From contig NZ_JBHTIK010000015.1 of NCBI RefSeq assembly GCF_042676985.1, positions 124,001 through 188,000 of the forward strand: a stretch of 64,000 nucleotides of DNA. The letters run 5' to 3'. Positions 17,072 to 26,236 of the stretch are shown piece by piece. The translations under genes and the position numbers were made by a program. The DNA is from Sphingosinicella xenopeptidilytica (GTDB lineage Bacteria > Pseudomonadota > Alphaproteobacteria > Sphingomonadales > Sphingomonadaceae). How positions within the stretch are numbered: position 1 is the stretch's first letter; each line of letters starts with the position of its first letter. Under the pieces are notes generated by a model. It was not told the DNA's origin. It saw nothing but the letters and a program-made list of their open reading frames with translations, and made no database searches.

Positions 17072-18022
17072 ATGAATACGCCAGCCCTTGAAGACGTCCA
17101 AGCCGCCGCCGCGCGCATTGCCGGTGTCGCCGTTCGAACCCCGCTTTTGCGGTCGGATACGCTCGATAATGTGACCGGTGCGAAGGTCTGGCTGAAAGCC
17201 GAATGCCTGCAGCGCACCGGCTCGTTCAAGTTCCGCGGGGCGTGGAATCGGCTGTCGGTACTGACGCCGGAAGAGCGCCGCGCGGGGGTGGTTGCGTTCT
17301 CTTCGGGGAATCATGCGCAGGGCGTCGCGCTGGCGGCGAAGCTGCTTGGCATCCGCGCAACGATCATCATGCCGTCCGACGCGCCGCGCATCAAGGTGGA
17401 GGCGACACGCGGCCACGGGGCGGAGGTCATCAGCTACGACAGGCTCACCGAACCCCGCGATGTCATCGCGGCGAAGATCGTGGCCGAACGCGGTGGGGTG
17501 ATCGTGGCTCCGTTCAACGACCCCTACGTGGTTGCAGGGCAGGGCACGGCAGGTCTCGAGATCGCCGAAGAGATCGGCCAGCCGGACATCGCACTCGTGT
17601 GCTGCGGAGGCGGGGGTCTCGCCAGCGGCATTGCACTTGCGCTGCCGGAAAGCGAGATCGTCGTTGTGGAGCCCGAAGGCTATGACGACGTGATCCGCTC
17701 ACTCGCAAGTGGCGTCATCGAGCCGGTGCGCGATCCGGGTCCGACGCTGTGCGACGCGCTTCAAACGCTGGCAACCGCGCCGCTCACCTTCGGCATCCTG
17801 CGGGCACGCGGTGCACGCGGCGTCGCTGTCTCCGAGGCCGAGGTGAAGGCTGCGGTGGCGTTCGCGTTCCGCGCGCTGAAACTGGTGGTTGAGCCCGGCG
17901 GTGCGGCGGCGCTCGCCGCGGCGCTTTCGGGAAAGCTCGATCTCAAGGGCAAGACTGTCGCGATCACCCTGTCGGGTGGCAACGTCGACGCCGAAACCTA
18001 CCGGGTCTGTCTCGGGGTTTAA
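17072..18022 (+). CDS. Threonine/serine dehydratase-like fold-type II PLP enzyme
   Basis: 316 residues without a C-terminal ACT regulatory domain, so it is of the catabolic threonine dehydratase or serine racemase type rather than biosynthetic IlvA. The PLP lysine is Lys53 in TGSFKFRGA; the substrate loop SSGNHAQG, the phosphate loop CCGGGGLASG and the C-terminal SGGN are all present. Possible substrates are threonine, serine or threo-3-hydroxyaspartate. It is divergent from the polyamine pair (131-base intergenic region), and its TAA interlocks with the stop of the small convergent gene (TTAA at 18019-18022). Confidence 0.9.
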   Translation: MNTPALEDVQAAAARIAGVAVRTPLLRSDTLDNVTGAKVWLKAECLQRTGSFKFRGAWNRLSVLTPEERRAGVVAFSSGNHAQGVALAAKLLGIRATIIMPSDAPRIKVEATRGHGAEVISYDRLTEPRDVIAAKIVAERGGVIVAPFNDPYVVAGQGTAGLEIAEEIGQPDIALVCCGGGGLASGIALALPESEIVVVEPEGYDDVIRSLASGVIEPVRDPGPTLCDALQTLATAPLTFGILRARGARGVAVSEAEVKAAVAFAFRALKLVVEPGGAAALAAALSGKLDLKGKTVAITLSGGNVDAETYRVCLGV

Positions 18023-18258
18023 GCGACGCTCGTCTTGCGGACCACCGGGGTTTTCGCAGGCACTGGCGTGTCGAGCAGGCCGTCGAGTTCGTAAGCCGCG
18101 CGCGCGGCACCGTCGCCGAGGCGCTTGATGTCGGTCGCGAAAGCGCTCGCGTCCTTGCCGGGGCGGGCCAGCGTCATCGCGTCGATCAGCGCGTCGAGCA
18201 GGCTGACGGATGTGCTGGTGGCGTAGTCGGCGGCGAAGTTGTGATTGTGTGCGACCAT
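18019..18258 (-). CDS. Small protein of unknown function
   Basis: 79 residues, soluble and mostly helical, beginning MVAHNHNFAADYATSTSVSL and ending in a basic tail (TPVVRKTSVA). GAGGAAA lies about 9 bases before the ATG, a convincing ribosome-binding site. The stop codon interlocks with that of the threonine-dehydratase-like gene. It may share a transcript with glpD, whose stop lies 45 bases upstream. I do not recognise a family. Confidence 0.65.
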   Translation of the reverse strand: MVAHNHNFAADYATSTSVSLLDALIDAMTLARPGKDASAFATDIKRLGDGAARAAYELDGLLDTPVPAKTPVVRKTSVA

Positions 18259-18303
18259 GGGGCGATTTCCTCGTGCGTTGCGAGGGAATCTACGGCCGGC
18301 TTC

Positions 18304-19776
18304 CTAACTCTTGGTAAACCGCGCGGCGAACCACTGCGCGACCGCCGCCCGGGCCTCCTCGGAGAGGTGGAGGCCGAGCTTGCTGCGGCGCCAGAGCGCA
18401 TCTTCCGCCGTTTGCGCCCACTCCTCGGCGACCATGTGTTCAAGCTCTGCCGTGAACACGCCGCCGAGGTTTTCGCCGAGTCCGTTCTCCAGCATCGCAT
18501 CGGCCCGCGTCCCGTAGAGACCGGATAGCCGGTCGACGATTCGCGGGTCGTAGTCGGCGTGTTTCACACACAGATTCTCGCGCCACTTCGTCCACGCCTG
18601 CTGGCCGGTTAGGCCGGGGATACGCGGGAAATCGCTGCCCGGTAGCGGCTGTTCCGCCGTCCAGCGCTGGCTTTCGGGAAACAGGCGGCTGAGCACGTCT
18701 TCCGCGAGCAGACGGTAGGTGGTGATCTTGCCGCCCACCACGGTGACGGCGTCCCCACCTTCGTGCGTAACGATCTTCCAGTCGCGCGTCGTCTCACGCA
18801 CGCCCTTGCCTTCCTCCATCACCAATGGACGGATACCGGCGTAGGTGGAGATGATGTCGGCGCGCTCAAGCGGACGTGACAGATAGCGGTTGGCGGCGGC
18901 GAGCAGGTATTCGGTCTCCGCCTCGGTGATCTGCGGCGCGTTCGGCGACTCGATCGTCGTCTCCGTCGTGCCGATCAGCGAGAAGTCTTTTTCGTAGGGG
19001 ATGATGAAGACGATGCGGCCGTCCGGTTGCTGGAGGATGTAGCTGTCCTGCCCTCGGCCGATGCGGCGCGTGACGAGGTGCGCGCCCTGAACGAGGCGGA
19101 GGCGGGGGGCGTCGGGGAGGCCGAGGACATTGGCGGCGACCTCGCTTGCCCATGGCCCGGCGCAGTTGATGATGCGCGTTGCGGAGAGGTTCGTGCCGTC
19201 GCCGAGTTCTGCGTTCCAGCCGGAGGGGGTTCGGGTGGCTGCTGTTACCGCGGTGCGGGGGAGGACGAGGGCTCCCCGAGACGACGCATCCTGTGCGTTC
19301 GCGATGACGAGGCGGGCGTCGTCTACCCAGCCGTCCCAGTACCGAAACGCCTGCGTGTAGCGCTTGTCGAGGGGTTGGCCGGCGTGGTCGTCGCGCAGCA
19401 CCACCTTTGACGAGCCGGGCACCTGCTCGCGGTGCGCGAGGTTGTCGTAGAGGAACAGGCCGGCGCGGATCATCCAGCCGGGGCGCGTGTCCGGCCCCAA
19501 AGGCAGGATGAAGGGCATCGGGCGCGTGAGGTGCGCGGCGATATCGAGCAGCACTTCCCGTTCAGCGAGCGCCTTGCGGACCATCCGGAACGCATAGAAT
19601 TCGAGGTAGCGCAGCCCGCCGTGGATGAGCTTGGTGGAGGCGGCAGACGTCGCGCCGCCGATATCGGCGGCATCGACAAGCGCGACCTTGAGGCCGCGCC
19701 CCGACGCGTCGCGCGCAAGCCCAGCACCATTGACGCCCGCGCCGATGATGAGAAGATCGAAATGGCCCCTGTTCAC
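18304..19776 (-). CDS. glpD: Aerobic glycerol-3-phosphate dehydrogenase
   Basis: FAD enzyme at the inner membrane that oxidises glycerol-3-phosphate to dihydroxyacetone phosphate and passes electrons to quinone. The 490 residues start with the dinucleotide fold LLIIGAGVNGAGLARDASGRG and contain TSAASTKLIHGGLRYLE, the typical GlpD motif, with VVGGKITTYR before the C-terminal cap domain. The best start is a GTG at 19776. Only 43 bases separate it from the divergent glpK, so both promoters must overlap, and a shared regulator is likely. Confidence 0.95.
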   Translation of the reverse strand: MNRGHFDLLIIGAGVNGAGLARDASGRGLKVALVDAADIGGATSAASTKLIHGGLRYLEFYAFRMVRKALAEREVLLDIAAHLTRPMPFILPLGPDTRPGWMIRAGLFLYDNLAHREQVPGSSKVVLRDDHAGQPLDKRYTQAFRYWDGWVDDARLVIANAQDASSRGALVLPRTAVTAATRTPSGWNAELGDGTNLSATRIINCAGPWASEVAANVLGLPDAPRLRLVQGAHLVTRRIGRGQDSYILQQPDGRIVFIIPYEKDFSLIGTTETTIESPNAPQITEAETEYLLAAANRYLSRPLERADIISTYAGIRPLVMEEGKGVRETTRDWKIVTHEGGDAVTVVGGKITTYRLLAEDVLSRLFPESQRWTAEQPLPGSDFPRIPGLTGQQAWTKWRENLCVKHADYDPRIVDRLSGLYGTRADAMLENGLGENLGGVFTAELEHMVAEEWAQTAEDALWRRSKLGLHLSEEARAAVAQWFAARFTKS

Positions 19777-19819
19777 GGGCGTTTACCTAAAGCCGCTGCG
19801 CGCGCTAGGAAAGCGACTA

Positions 19820-21295
19820 ATGACGCACATCCTCAGCATCGACGAGGGCACGACCTCGACGCGCGCGGTGGCCTTCACACCGGAAGGGCGCATCGGCGGT
19901 GTCCACAGCGAGGAAATCGTCCAGCATTTCCCGCAGAGCGGCTGGGTGGAGCACGATCCCGCCGAGATCTGGAACAAGACGCTTCGTGCCGCGAATCGAG
20001 TCGTAGAGGACGTCGGCGCGCAATCGATCGCCGCGATCGGCATCACCAATCAGCGCGAGACGATCGTGTTCTGGGACCGGAGGACCGGTGATCCGCTGGC
20101 GCCCGCGATCGTCTGGCAGGACCGGCGCGGCGCGGCGATCTGCGCCGACCTGAAGGCGCGCGGGCTGGAAGATGACGTTCAGGGCCGCACCGGGCTTCTG
20201 CTCGACCCGTATTTCTCGGCGAGCAAGATCCGCTGGGCGCTCGAAAACTGGCCGGAGGTGCGCGAGGCGGCGAAGGCGAAGCGGCTGGCCATTGGCACCA
20301 TCGATTCGTGGCTGATCTGGCGCCTGACGGGTGGGCTGCATGTCACCGACGCGACAAACGCGGCGCGCACACTGCTGATGGGCCTTGAACGCTGCACATG
20401 GGACGCGGGGCTCGCCGCGCTGTTCGACGTGCCTTTGGATGCGCTGCCCGAGATTGTCGACTGTGCGGGGCGCATCGGCGAGACACGGCTGATCGGCGCG
20501 CGCGCGATTCCGATTTCGGGGTGCGCGGGGGATCAGCAGGCCGCGGCGATCGGGCAGGTGTGCCTCGATCCTGGCGCCGTCAAATCGACATACGGCACGG
20601 GCGCATTCCTGCTCGCGCACGCGGGCGCAACCCCGCCGGTATCGTCGAACCGGCTGCTTTCGACCGTCGCGTGGCGGCTTGGCGGCCGCGCCGCTTATGC
20701 GCTCGAAGGCAGCATCTTCGTTGCGGGCAGCGCGATCAAATGGTTGCGCGACCAGATCGGTATCATCGCAAGCGCATCCGAAACCGCCGAGCTTGCCGCT
20801 TCGGTGCCGGACAGCGGCGGTGTCGCCTTCGTGCCCGCATTCAACGGCCTCGGCGCGCCATGGTGGGAACCGGAGGCGCGCGGCATCATCGCCGGGATCA
20901 GCGGCGGCACGACCCGCGCGCACATCGTCCGCGCCTGCCTTGAGGCCATGAGCCTGCAAACGGCAGACCTGCTGGACGCGATGCGCCGCGACGGCGTGTC
21001 GCCTTCACTGCTGCGCGTCGATGGGGGCATGGTAGCGAACGACTGGCTGTGTCAGGACCTTGCCGACGTGCTCGGTGTCACCGTCGAGCGTCCGAAGGTC
21101 GTGGAAACGACGGCGATTGGCGCGGCCATGCTGGCGGCGGTGGGATACGGTCTGTTCGCCGATCTCGAGTCGGCCAGCGTGATGTGGCACGCCGAGCGCA
21201 GGTTCGAGCCGGCTCTCGATGAGGAGGCGCGCAGCGTGCGCAAGACGAATTGGGCAACGGCCGTGCGGCAAGTGATGGCAGGTCTTCCGGAATGA
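19820..21295 (+). CDS. glpK: Glycerol kinase
   Basis: Phosphorylates glycerol to sn-glycerol-3-phosphate, the substrate of the divergent GlpD. The 491 residues carry the FGGY-kinase signatures: SIDEGTTSTRAVAF at the N-terminus, ITNQRETIVFWDRRTG, YGTGAFLL and the C-terminal LRVDGGMVAND. AGGAAAG lies about 7 bases before the ATG at 19820; longer frames upstream overlap glpD antisense and are not family-like. Its stop overlaps the start of a 59-residue membrane protein (ATGA). No glpF or glpR is seen here. Confidence 0.95.
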   Translation: MTHILSIDEGTTSTRAVAFTPEGRIGGVHSEEIVQHFPQSGWVEHDPAEIWNKTLRAANRVVEDVGAQSIAAIGITNQRETIVFWDRRTGDPLAPAIVWQDRRGAAICADLKARGLEDDVQGRTGLLLDPYFSASKIRWALENWPEVREAAKAKRLAIGTIDSWLIWRLTGGLHVTDATNAARTLLMGLERCTWDAGLAALFDVPLDALPEIVDCAGRIGETRLIGARAIPISGCAGDQQAAAIGQVCLDPGAVKSTYGTGAFLLAHAGATPPVSSNRLLSTVAWRLGGRAAYALEGSIFVAGSAIKWLRDQIGIIASASETAELAASVPDSGGVAFVPAFNGLGAPWWEPEARGIIAGISGGTTRAHIVRACLEAMSLQTADLLDAMRRDGVSPSLLRVDGGMVANDWLCQDLADVLGVTVERPKVVETTAIGAAMLAAVGYGLFADLESASVMWHAERRFEPALDEEARSVRKTNWATAVRQVMAGLPE

Positions 21296-21471
21296 CAAAT
21301 ATGCTCGCGATCATCCTGTCGTTTGCCGTGATTGCCGCCTTCATCATCGGCGGCGGCGGCGTGTGGATCATGCTGAAACGCCCTGAAGAGCGGAAGAAGG
21401 GCCTGCTGATGGTGGGGGTCGCCATCGTCACGCTCGTCAACGTCTGGCTGCTCGCGGCCCCCGTACCCTGA
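21292..21471 (+). CDS. 59-residue two-helix membrane protein
   Basis: A short protein with two hydrophobic segments (about residues 4-28 and 36-57) joined by a basic loop (KRPEERKKG). The loop has the charge pattern of a cytoplasmic turn, giving an N-out/C-out hairpin. It starts by an ATGA overlap with glpK, so it is translationally coupled, and lies 70 bases before a PQQ dehydrogenase gene. It could be a membrane partner for GlpK, GlpD or the dehydrogenase, but that is inference from position. No family recognised. Confidence 0.75.
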   Translation: MTNMLAIILSFAVIAAFIIGGGGVWIMLKRPEERKKGLLMVGVAIVTLVNVWLLAAPVP

Positions 21472-21541
21472 CATTTTGCTTCAGTTGCCGTGGGCACGGC
21501 CCCGGCTAGACTCACCGCCGCAACAGCGACGGGAGACGCGC

Positions 21542-23644
21542 GTGCGCCGATGGGGAGTGATCGTGGCCTGCCTGCTGGCAGCCGCCTGTGGCAATGCGAG
21601 CAAGAAAGCGGCACTGCCGGTCGATGATGCGCGGCTCGCAGCGGCAGTAGACGAGCCCGAAAGCTGGCTGACCCACGGCGGCACCTACGAGGAACAGCGC
21701 TACAGCAAGCTCGATGCCGTGAATGCCGGCAACGTCGGCAAGCTCGGCCTCGCGTGGAGCTACACCTTCGATACGAACCGGGGGCAGGAAGCGACGCCGA
21801 TCGTGGCGGACGGCGTGCTCTACACGACCTCTGCATGGTCCAAGGTTTACGCGTTCGACGCGAAAACCGGCGCTCTGCTGTGGGAATACGATCCGAAGGT
21901 GCCGGGCGAAACCGGCTTCAAGGCGTGCTGCGATGTCGTGAACCGCGGCGTCGCACTCTATGACGGCAAGGTCTATTCGGGGACGCTCGACGGGCGCCTG
22001 ATCGCGCTCGACGCCAAAACCGGCAAGCTCGTTTGGAGCGAGGTCACGGTCGATCAGTCGAAACCCTACACGATCACGGGCGCGCCGCGCATCGTGAAGG
22101 GCAGGGTGCTGATCGGTAACGGCGGCGCCGAATACGGAGTGCGCGGCTACGTTTCTGCCTACGACGCGAAGACCGGCAAGCTGGCGTGGCGCTTCTACAC
22201 CGTGCCGCCCGGCCCCGGCGCGCCTGCGGACGGCGCGGTTTCGGACCCGATGATCGAGAAGATGCGCGCCACGTGGGCGGGCGACTGGTCGAAATTCGGC
22301 GGCGGCGGCACGGTGTGGGACGCGATCGTCTACGACCGCGACTTCAACCAGATCCTGATCGGTGTCGGCAACGGCAGCCCGTGGAACCACAAGGTGCGTT
22401 CGGAGGGGAAGGGCGACAACCTGTTCGTCTCGTCGGTCGTCGCGCTCGATGCCGATACGGGCGCCTACAAGTGGCACTACCAGGGGACGCCAGGCGAAAC
22501 GTGGGACTTCACGCAGACTCAGCCGATCATCCTTGCCGACCTCGCCTTGGGCGGCGCATCGCGCAAGGTGATGATGCAGGCACCGAAGAACGGCTATTTC
22601 TATGTGATCGACCGCAAGGACGGGAAGCTCGTTTCGGCCAAGGGCTTCGTGCCGCAGACGTGGACAACAGGCATCGATATGGCGACCGGACGTCCGATCG
22701 AGGCCGAGAACGCCCGCTTCACCAAGGGGACATTCGTCGCGCTGCCCTCGGCGCTCGGCGCGCACAACTGGCATCCGATGGCGTTCAACCCGAAGACCGG
22801 GCTCGTTTATCTCCCCGCGCAGGAGGTGCCCTTCGCCTATCTCGCCGATGCGAGCTTCAAGGGGCGGGAAGGCGGCTGGAATGTCGCGATCGATTTCCTC
22901 GCCAACGCCGTGCCGGAAGACCCCGCGCAGTTCCGCGCGCTCCGCGCCCTGCTGAAAGGTCAGCTCGTCGCGTGGGATCCCGTGCAGCAGAAGGAGGTCT
23001 GGCGCGTCCAGTACGACGGGCCATGGAACGGCGGCGTGCTCGCGACCGCAGGAAACCTTGTGTTTCAGGGCAACGCCCACGGCGAGTTTGCGGCCTTCGC
23101 GGCGGATAGCGGCAAGAAACTCTGGAGCTTCGATGCGGGCACCGGCGTGATCGCCGCGCCGATCAGCTACGCGGTGGACGGCGAGCAATATGTGGCGGTG
23201 ATGGCGGGCTATGGCGGCGCCTATCCGCTTTCGTCATCGTTCGTGGACAATCCGCGCCCGATGCCGAACGGCCGTCTACTCGTCTTCAAGCTCGGCGGGC
23301 GCACGCCCTACAAGATCGAACGCATCGAGAATGCGCCCGCAACGGTCGTCGATGCGGCGTGGAGCGCCGAAACCGTGACGCACGGTGCCGCGCTCTACGA
23401 GGGCACGTGCGGCGTCTGCCACGGCCCGGGAGGCATTTCCTCCGGCGTGCTGCCCGATCTGCGGCGTTCGGGCGTGCTCGCCGACAAGGACAATTGGAAT
23501 GCCGTTGTCATCGGCGGCGCGCTCAAGGATCGCGGCATGGTGAGTTTTGCCCCGTGGATGTCGGCGGACGATGCCGAGGCGATCCGCGCCTATGTCGCGG
23601 GCAAGGCGAAGCTGCTGGCGGCGTCGGAAGCGAAGGGCGGTTAA
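21542..23644 (+). CDS. Lipid-anchored PQQ-dependent dehydrogenase with C-terminal cytochrome c domain
   Basis: A type II quinohaemoprotein alcohol (or polyol) dehydrogenase acting in the periplasm and feeding electrons to haem c. The GTG at 21542 follows a GGGAGA site and gives a lipoprotein signal with LAAAC (Cys16). The eight-bladed propeller shows the vicinal disulfide Cys129-Cys130 and several tryptophan docking repeats such as AKTGKLVW. The catalytic Asp is probably Asp322 in ETWDFTQ; the residue two positions on is Thr, not the Asp of lanthanide-type enzymes, so calcium is predicted. The haem motif CGVCH is at 623-627 with Met666 as likely axial ligand. The 700-residue length fits the family. 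Confidence 0.93.
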   Translation: MRRWGVIVACLLAAACGNASKKAALPVDDARLAAAVDEPESWLTHGGTYEEQRYSKLDAVNAGNVGKLGLAWSYTFDTNRGQEATPIVADGVLYTTSAWSKVYAFDAKTGALLWEYDPKVPGETGFKACCDVVNRGVALYDGKVYSGTLDGRLIALDAKTGKLVWSEVTVDQSKPYTITGAPRIVKGRVLIGNGGAEYGVRGYVSAYDAKTGKLAWRFYTVPPGPGAPADGAVSDPMIEKMRATWAGDWSKFGGGGTVWDAIVYDRDFNQILIGVGNGSPWNHKVRSEGKGDNLFVSSVVALDADTGAYKWHYQGTPGETWDFTQTQPIILADLALGGASRKVMMQAPKNGYFYVIDRKDGKLVSAKGFVPQTWTTGIDMATGRPIEAENARFTKGTFVALPSALGAHNWHPMAFNPKTGLVYLPAQEVPFAYLADASFKGREGGWNVAIDFLANAVPEDPAQFRALRALLKGQLVAWDPVQQKEVWRVQYDGPWNGGVLATAGNLVFQGNAHGEFAAFAADSGKKLWSFDAGTGVIAAPISYAVDGEQYVAVMAGYGGAYPLSSSFVDNPRPMPNGRLLVFKLGGRTPYKIERIENAPATVVDAAWSAETVTHGAALYEGTCGVCHGPGGISSGVLPDLRRSGVLADKDNWNAVVIGGALKDRGMVSFAPWMSADDAEAIRAYVAGKAKLLAASEAKGG

Positions 23645-24132
23645 GGTAGGTCTCGCCACATCACGCAGCGCCGCGCCGGGTTCGGCTGCAAGGCCAGTCG
23701 GCGCGCGAGCCCGGGTGGGGTCTGATCGGCGGCGAGCACCCGGAAACCCATTCGTGCGTAGTAAGGCGCGTTCCAGGGGATCGTGCGATCCGTCGTCAGG
23801 CTCGCGGCCTTGAAGCGTCGCTCTGCCGCTTCGGCAAGCGCCGCTTCGATGAGCACCCGCCCGATGCCGCGACGCTGGTGCGATGCGGAGACCGATATCT
23901 CATCAATATAGAAGCTGTTCTCCAGCCGTTCGGCTCGGAGGAAACCCACGGGCATTCCGCCATCATCCGCGATCCACAGTTTGTTCTGCGAAAGCGCGGG
24001 ATGGAAATGTTCGGGCGCCGATGTCTGGCCGACCGCCCACGCCATATGCGTGCCTTCGAACAGCGTGCCGGCGGACAGTTCGACGACCGTCAACGCTGCG
24101 ATGTCGGCCTCGCTTCCATATCGGACGATCAA
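23641..24132 (-). CDS. GNAT-family N-acetyltransferase
   Basis: 163 residues with a typical GNAT core: FYIDEISVSASHQRRGIGRVL is the beta4 strand and acetyl-CoA pyrophosphate loop, and NAPYYARMGF is the conserved C-terminal motif. No ATG or GTG lies in the correct place; a TTG at 24132 overlaps the TGA of the upstream VWA gene (TTGA), which explains the start and implies translational coupling. The substrate is unknown. The stop interlocks with that of the PQQ dehydrogenase gene (TTAA). Confidence 0.82.
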   Translation of the reverse strand: MIVRYGSEADIAALTVVELSAGTLFEGTHMAWAVGQTSAPEHFHPALSQNKLWIADDGGMPVGFLRAERLENSFYIDEISVSASHQRRGIGRVLIEAALAEAAERRFKAASLTTDRTIPWNAPYYARMGFRVLAADQTPPGLARRLALQPNPARRCVMWRDLP

Positions 24133-25310
24133 TGCGTTCGGGTCAACGCGCGCATGGCGTCGTCGAGCCCTTCCAGCGTGAGCGGAAACATGCGGCCTTC
24201 CATCAGGGTTTTCACCATCTGGATCGATTGGCCGTACTGCCAGTTCTTCTCCGGGATCGGGTTCAGCCATACGGCGCTGTGGTAGATTTCGATCATCCGC
24301 CGCATCCACACTTCGCCGGCCTCCTCGTTCCAGTGTTCGACGGAGCCGCCGGGATAGTTGATCTCGTAGGGGCTCATCGAGGCGTCGCCCACGAAGATCA
24401 ATTTATAGTCCGCCGGGAACTTGTGGAGCACGTCCAGCGTCGGCGTGCGCTCGGTGAAGCGGCGGCGATTGTCCTTCCACACACCTTCGTAGACGAAATT
24501 GTGGAAGTAGAAGAATTCGAGGTGCTTGAACTCGCTGCTCGCCGCGGAGAACAACTCCTCGCAGAGCTTGATGTGCGGGTCCATCGATCCGCCGACGTCC
24601 AGGAACAACAGCACCTTCACCGCATTGTGCCGCTCCGGGCGCATCACGATGTCGAGATACGCCTTGCGCGCCGTGCCCTTGATCGTCGCGTCGAGGTCCA
24701 GCTCATCCGCCGCGCCGGTGCGTGCGAAGCGGCGCAGGCGGCGGAGCGCGACCTTGATGTTGCGCGTGCCGAGCTCGACCTCGTTGTCGAGGTTCTTGAA
24801 CTCGCGCTTATCCCAAACCTTGATGGCGCGGCCCTGACGGCCTTCCTTCTGGCCGATGCGCACGCCTTCGGGGTTGTAGCCATAGGCGCCGAAGGGTGAT
24901 TTACCCGCGGTGCCGATCCACTTGTTGCCGCCTTCGTGGCGTTCCTTCTGCTCTTCGAGGCGCTTCTTCAGCGTCTCCATGATCTCTTCCCACGAGCCGA
25001 GCTTCTCGATCTCGGCCTTCTCCTCGTCGGTGAGGTAAAGCTCGGCGAGCTTTTTCAGCCACTCTTCGGGGATTTCGGCGGTTTCCGCTTCGAAGCTGGT
25101 TTCAAGGCCGTGGAAGACCTTGCCGAACACCTGATCGAAACGGTCGAGCAGCGCCTCGTCCTTCACGTAGGCCGCGCGGGAGAGGTAGTAGAAGCTCTCC
25201 ACGTTCCGGTCGATCACACCCGCCTTCAGCGCCTCCAGAAGCGTCAGATGCTCCTTGAGGCTCGCCGGGATCTTGGCGGCGCGGAGGGCATCGAGGAAAT
25301 CCAGAAACAT
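24129..25310 (-). CDS. CoxE-like VWA-domain protein
   Basis: 393 residues. The N-terminal helical part is charged and probably coiled (KAEIEKLGSWEEIMETLKKR). The C-terminal von Willebrand A domain has the metal-site motif FLDVGGSMD; the usual DxSxS is DxGxS, so one serine ligand is a glycine. VFVGDASMSP-type and NYPGGSVEHWN segments follow. Family members work with MoxR AAA+ ATPases to insert metals or mature complexes; such an ATPase lies 2.4 kb upstream on the same strand. The ATG at 25310 is chosen because MFLDFLDALRAAKIP is the family start; the ribosome-binding site is weak. Confidence 0.88.
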   Translation of the reverse strand: MFLDFLDALRAAKIPASLKEHLTLLEALKAGVIDRNVESFYYLSRAAYVKDEALLDRFDQVFGKVFHGLETSFEAETAEIPEEWLKKLAELYLTDEEKAEIEKLGSWEEIMETLKKRLEEQKERHEGGNKWIGTAGKSPFGAYGYNPEGVRIGQKEGRQGRAIKVWDKREFKNLDNEVELGTRNIKVALRRLRRFARTGAADELDLDATIKGTARKAYLDIVMRPERHNAVKVLLFLDVGGSMDPHIKLCEELFSAASSEFKHLEFFYFHNFVYEGVWKDNRRRFTERTPTLDVLHKFPADYKLIFVGDASMSPYEINYPGGSVEHWNEEAGEVWMRRMIEIYHSAVWLNPIPEKNWQYGQSIQMVKTLMEGRMFPLTLEGLDDAMRALTRTH

Positions 25311-25463
25311 GTGGTACGCGGCCTTTCGGTGATCCAGTCGGCGGAAAGCATAGAGCAATCCGCGCGCGGAGGCATTACCCGGTTCCGCTAGGGCTGTCAC
25401 ATTCGGGACCTTGTGTCTTCGGGGCGCCCCCGCATTGTTGTGTCGAAACTGTGGGAGGGATGC

Positions 25464-26177
25464 ATGAGCTGGGCTGCCGGGAAGAGTATTTTGGTGACAG
25501 GCGGAACACAGGGTATCGGGCACGCGACCGCGCTCGCCTTCCGCGATCTGGGCGCTAACGTCACCGTCACCGGCACGCGGGCGGCGGCTTCCGCATATGA
25601 AGGTGATTTCGCGGGACTTTCCTATGTGAAGGCCAACATGGCGGAGAAAGCGGATATCGCGGCCTTGGGAGCAGGACTGTCGACGCTCGATGTGCTGGTG
25701 AACAACGCCGGAATGGCCAGCGAGAACGAGTATGATCTCGCGAACTTCGAAGCGGTGATCGCGGTCAACCTCAATGCCGTGATGGATGTTTGCCTGCGCT
25801 GTCATCCGCTGCTGAAGGTGGCCGGCGGCAGCATCGTGAACGTCGGCTCGCTGGCCTCGTTTCTCGCGCTCAGGGAAACGCCCGCCTACAATGCCAGCAA
25901 GGCCGGCATCCTCGGCCTCACCCGTGCGCTTGCAGACAAATGGGCGCCCGACGGCATCCGGGTCAACATGGTGGCGCCGGGTTTCATCGAAACGCGCATG
26001 ACAGCGCCCATGCGCCGCGATGCGAACTACGAAAGCCGCATGTTGAAGGCGATCCCGATGCGCCGGTGGGGCCAGCCCGAAGAGGTCGCGGAGCCGATCG
26101 TGTTTCTCGCGTCACCCGGCGCGGCCTACATCACCGGACAGAGCCTCGCGATGGACGGCGGGCTGATGCTGCGCTGA
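25464..26177 (+). CDS. Short-chain dehydrogenase/reductase
   Basis: 237-residue classical SDR with the cofactor motif TGGTQGIG, the structural NNAG, the catalytic serine in VGSLASF, and the YNASK catalytic Tyr-Lys pair. It ends with the usual SPGAAYITGQSLAMDGG. A strong GGGAGGGA site precedes the ATG. The cofactor-binding loop after beta2 reads VTGTRAAA, which is compatible with NADP. It is the only rightward gene in a leftward cluster and may be a later insertion. The substrate is unknown. Confidence 0.9.
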   Translation: MSWAAGKSILVTGGTQGIGHATALAFRDLGANVTVTGTRAAASAYEGDFAGLSYVKANMAEKADIAALGAGLSTLDVLVNNAGMASENEYDLANFEAVIAVNLNAVMDVCLRCHPLLKVAGGSIVNVGSLASFLALRETPAYNASKAGILGLTRALADKWAPDGIRVNMVAPGFIETRMTAPMRRDANYESRMLKAIPMRRWGQPEEVAEPIVFLASPGAAYITGQSLAMDGGLMLR

Positions 26178-26181
26178 GAAC

Positions 26182-26220
26182 AAGAAAAAGGGCGGCGCGA
26201 CCATCGTCACACCGCCCTTT
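26182..26220 (-). terminator. Intrinsic terminator for the PEP-CTERM gene
   Basis: Read leftward, AAAGGGCGG pairs with CCGCCCTTT (26220-26212 with 26195-26187). An inner GTGAC/GTCGC stem and a GATG loop extend it, and TTTTTCTT follows. It is placed just after the leftward PEP-CTERM gene and could also stop rightward transcription from the SDR gene. Confidence 0.85.
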
Positions 26221-26236
26221 CCAGGATTGCGTCCGT

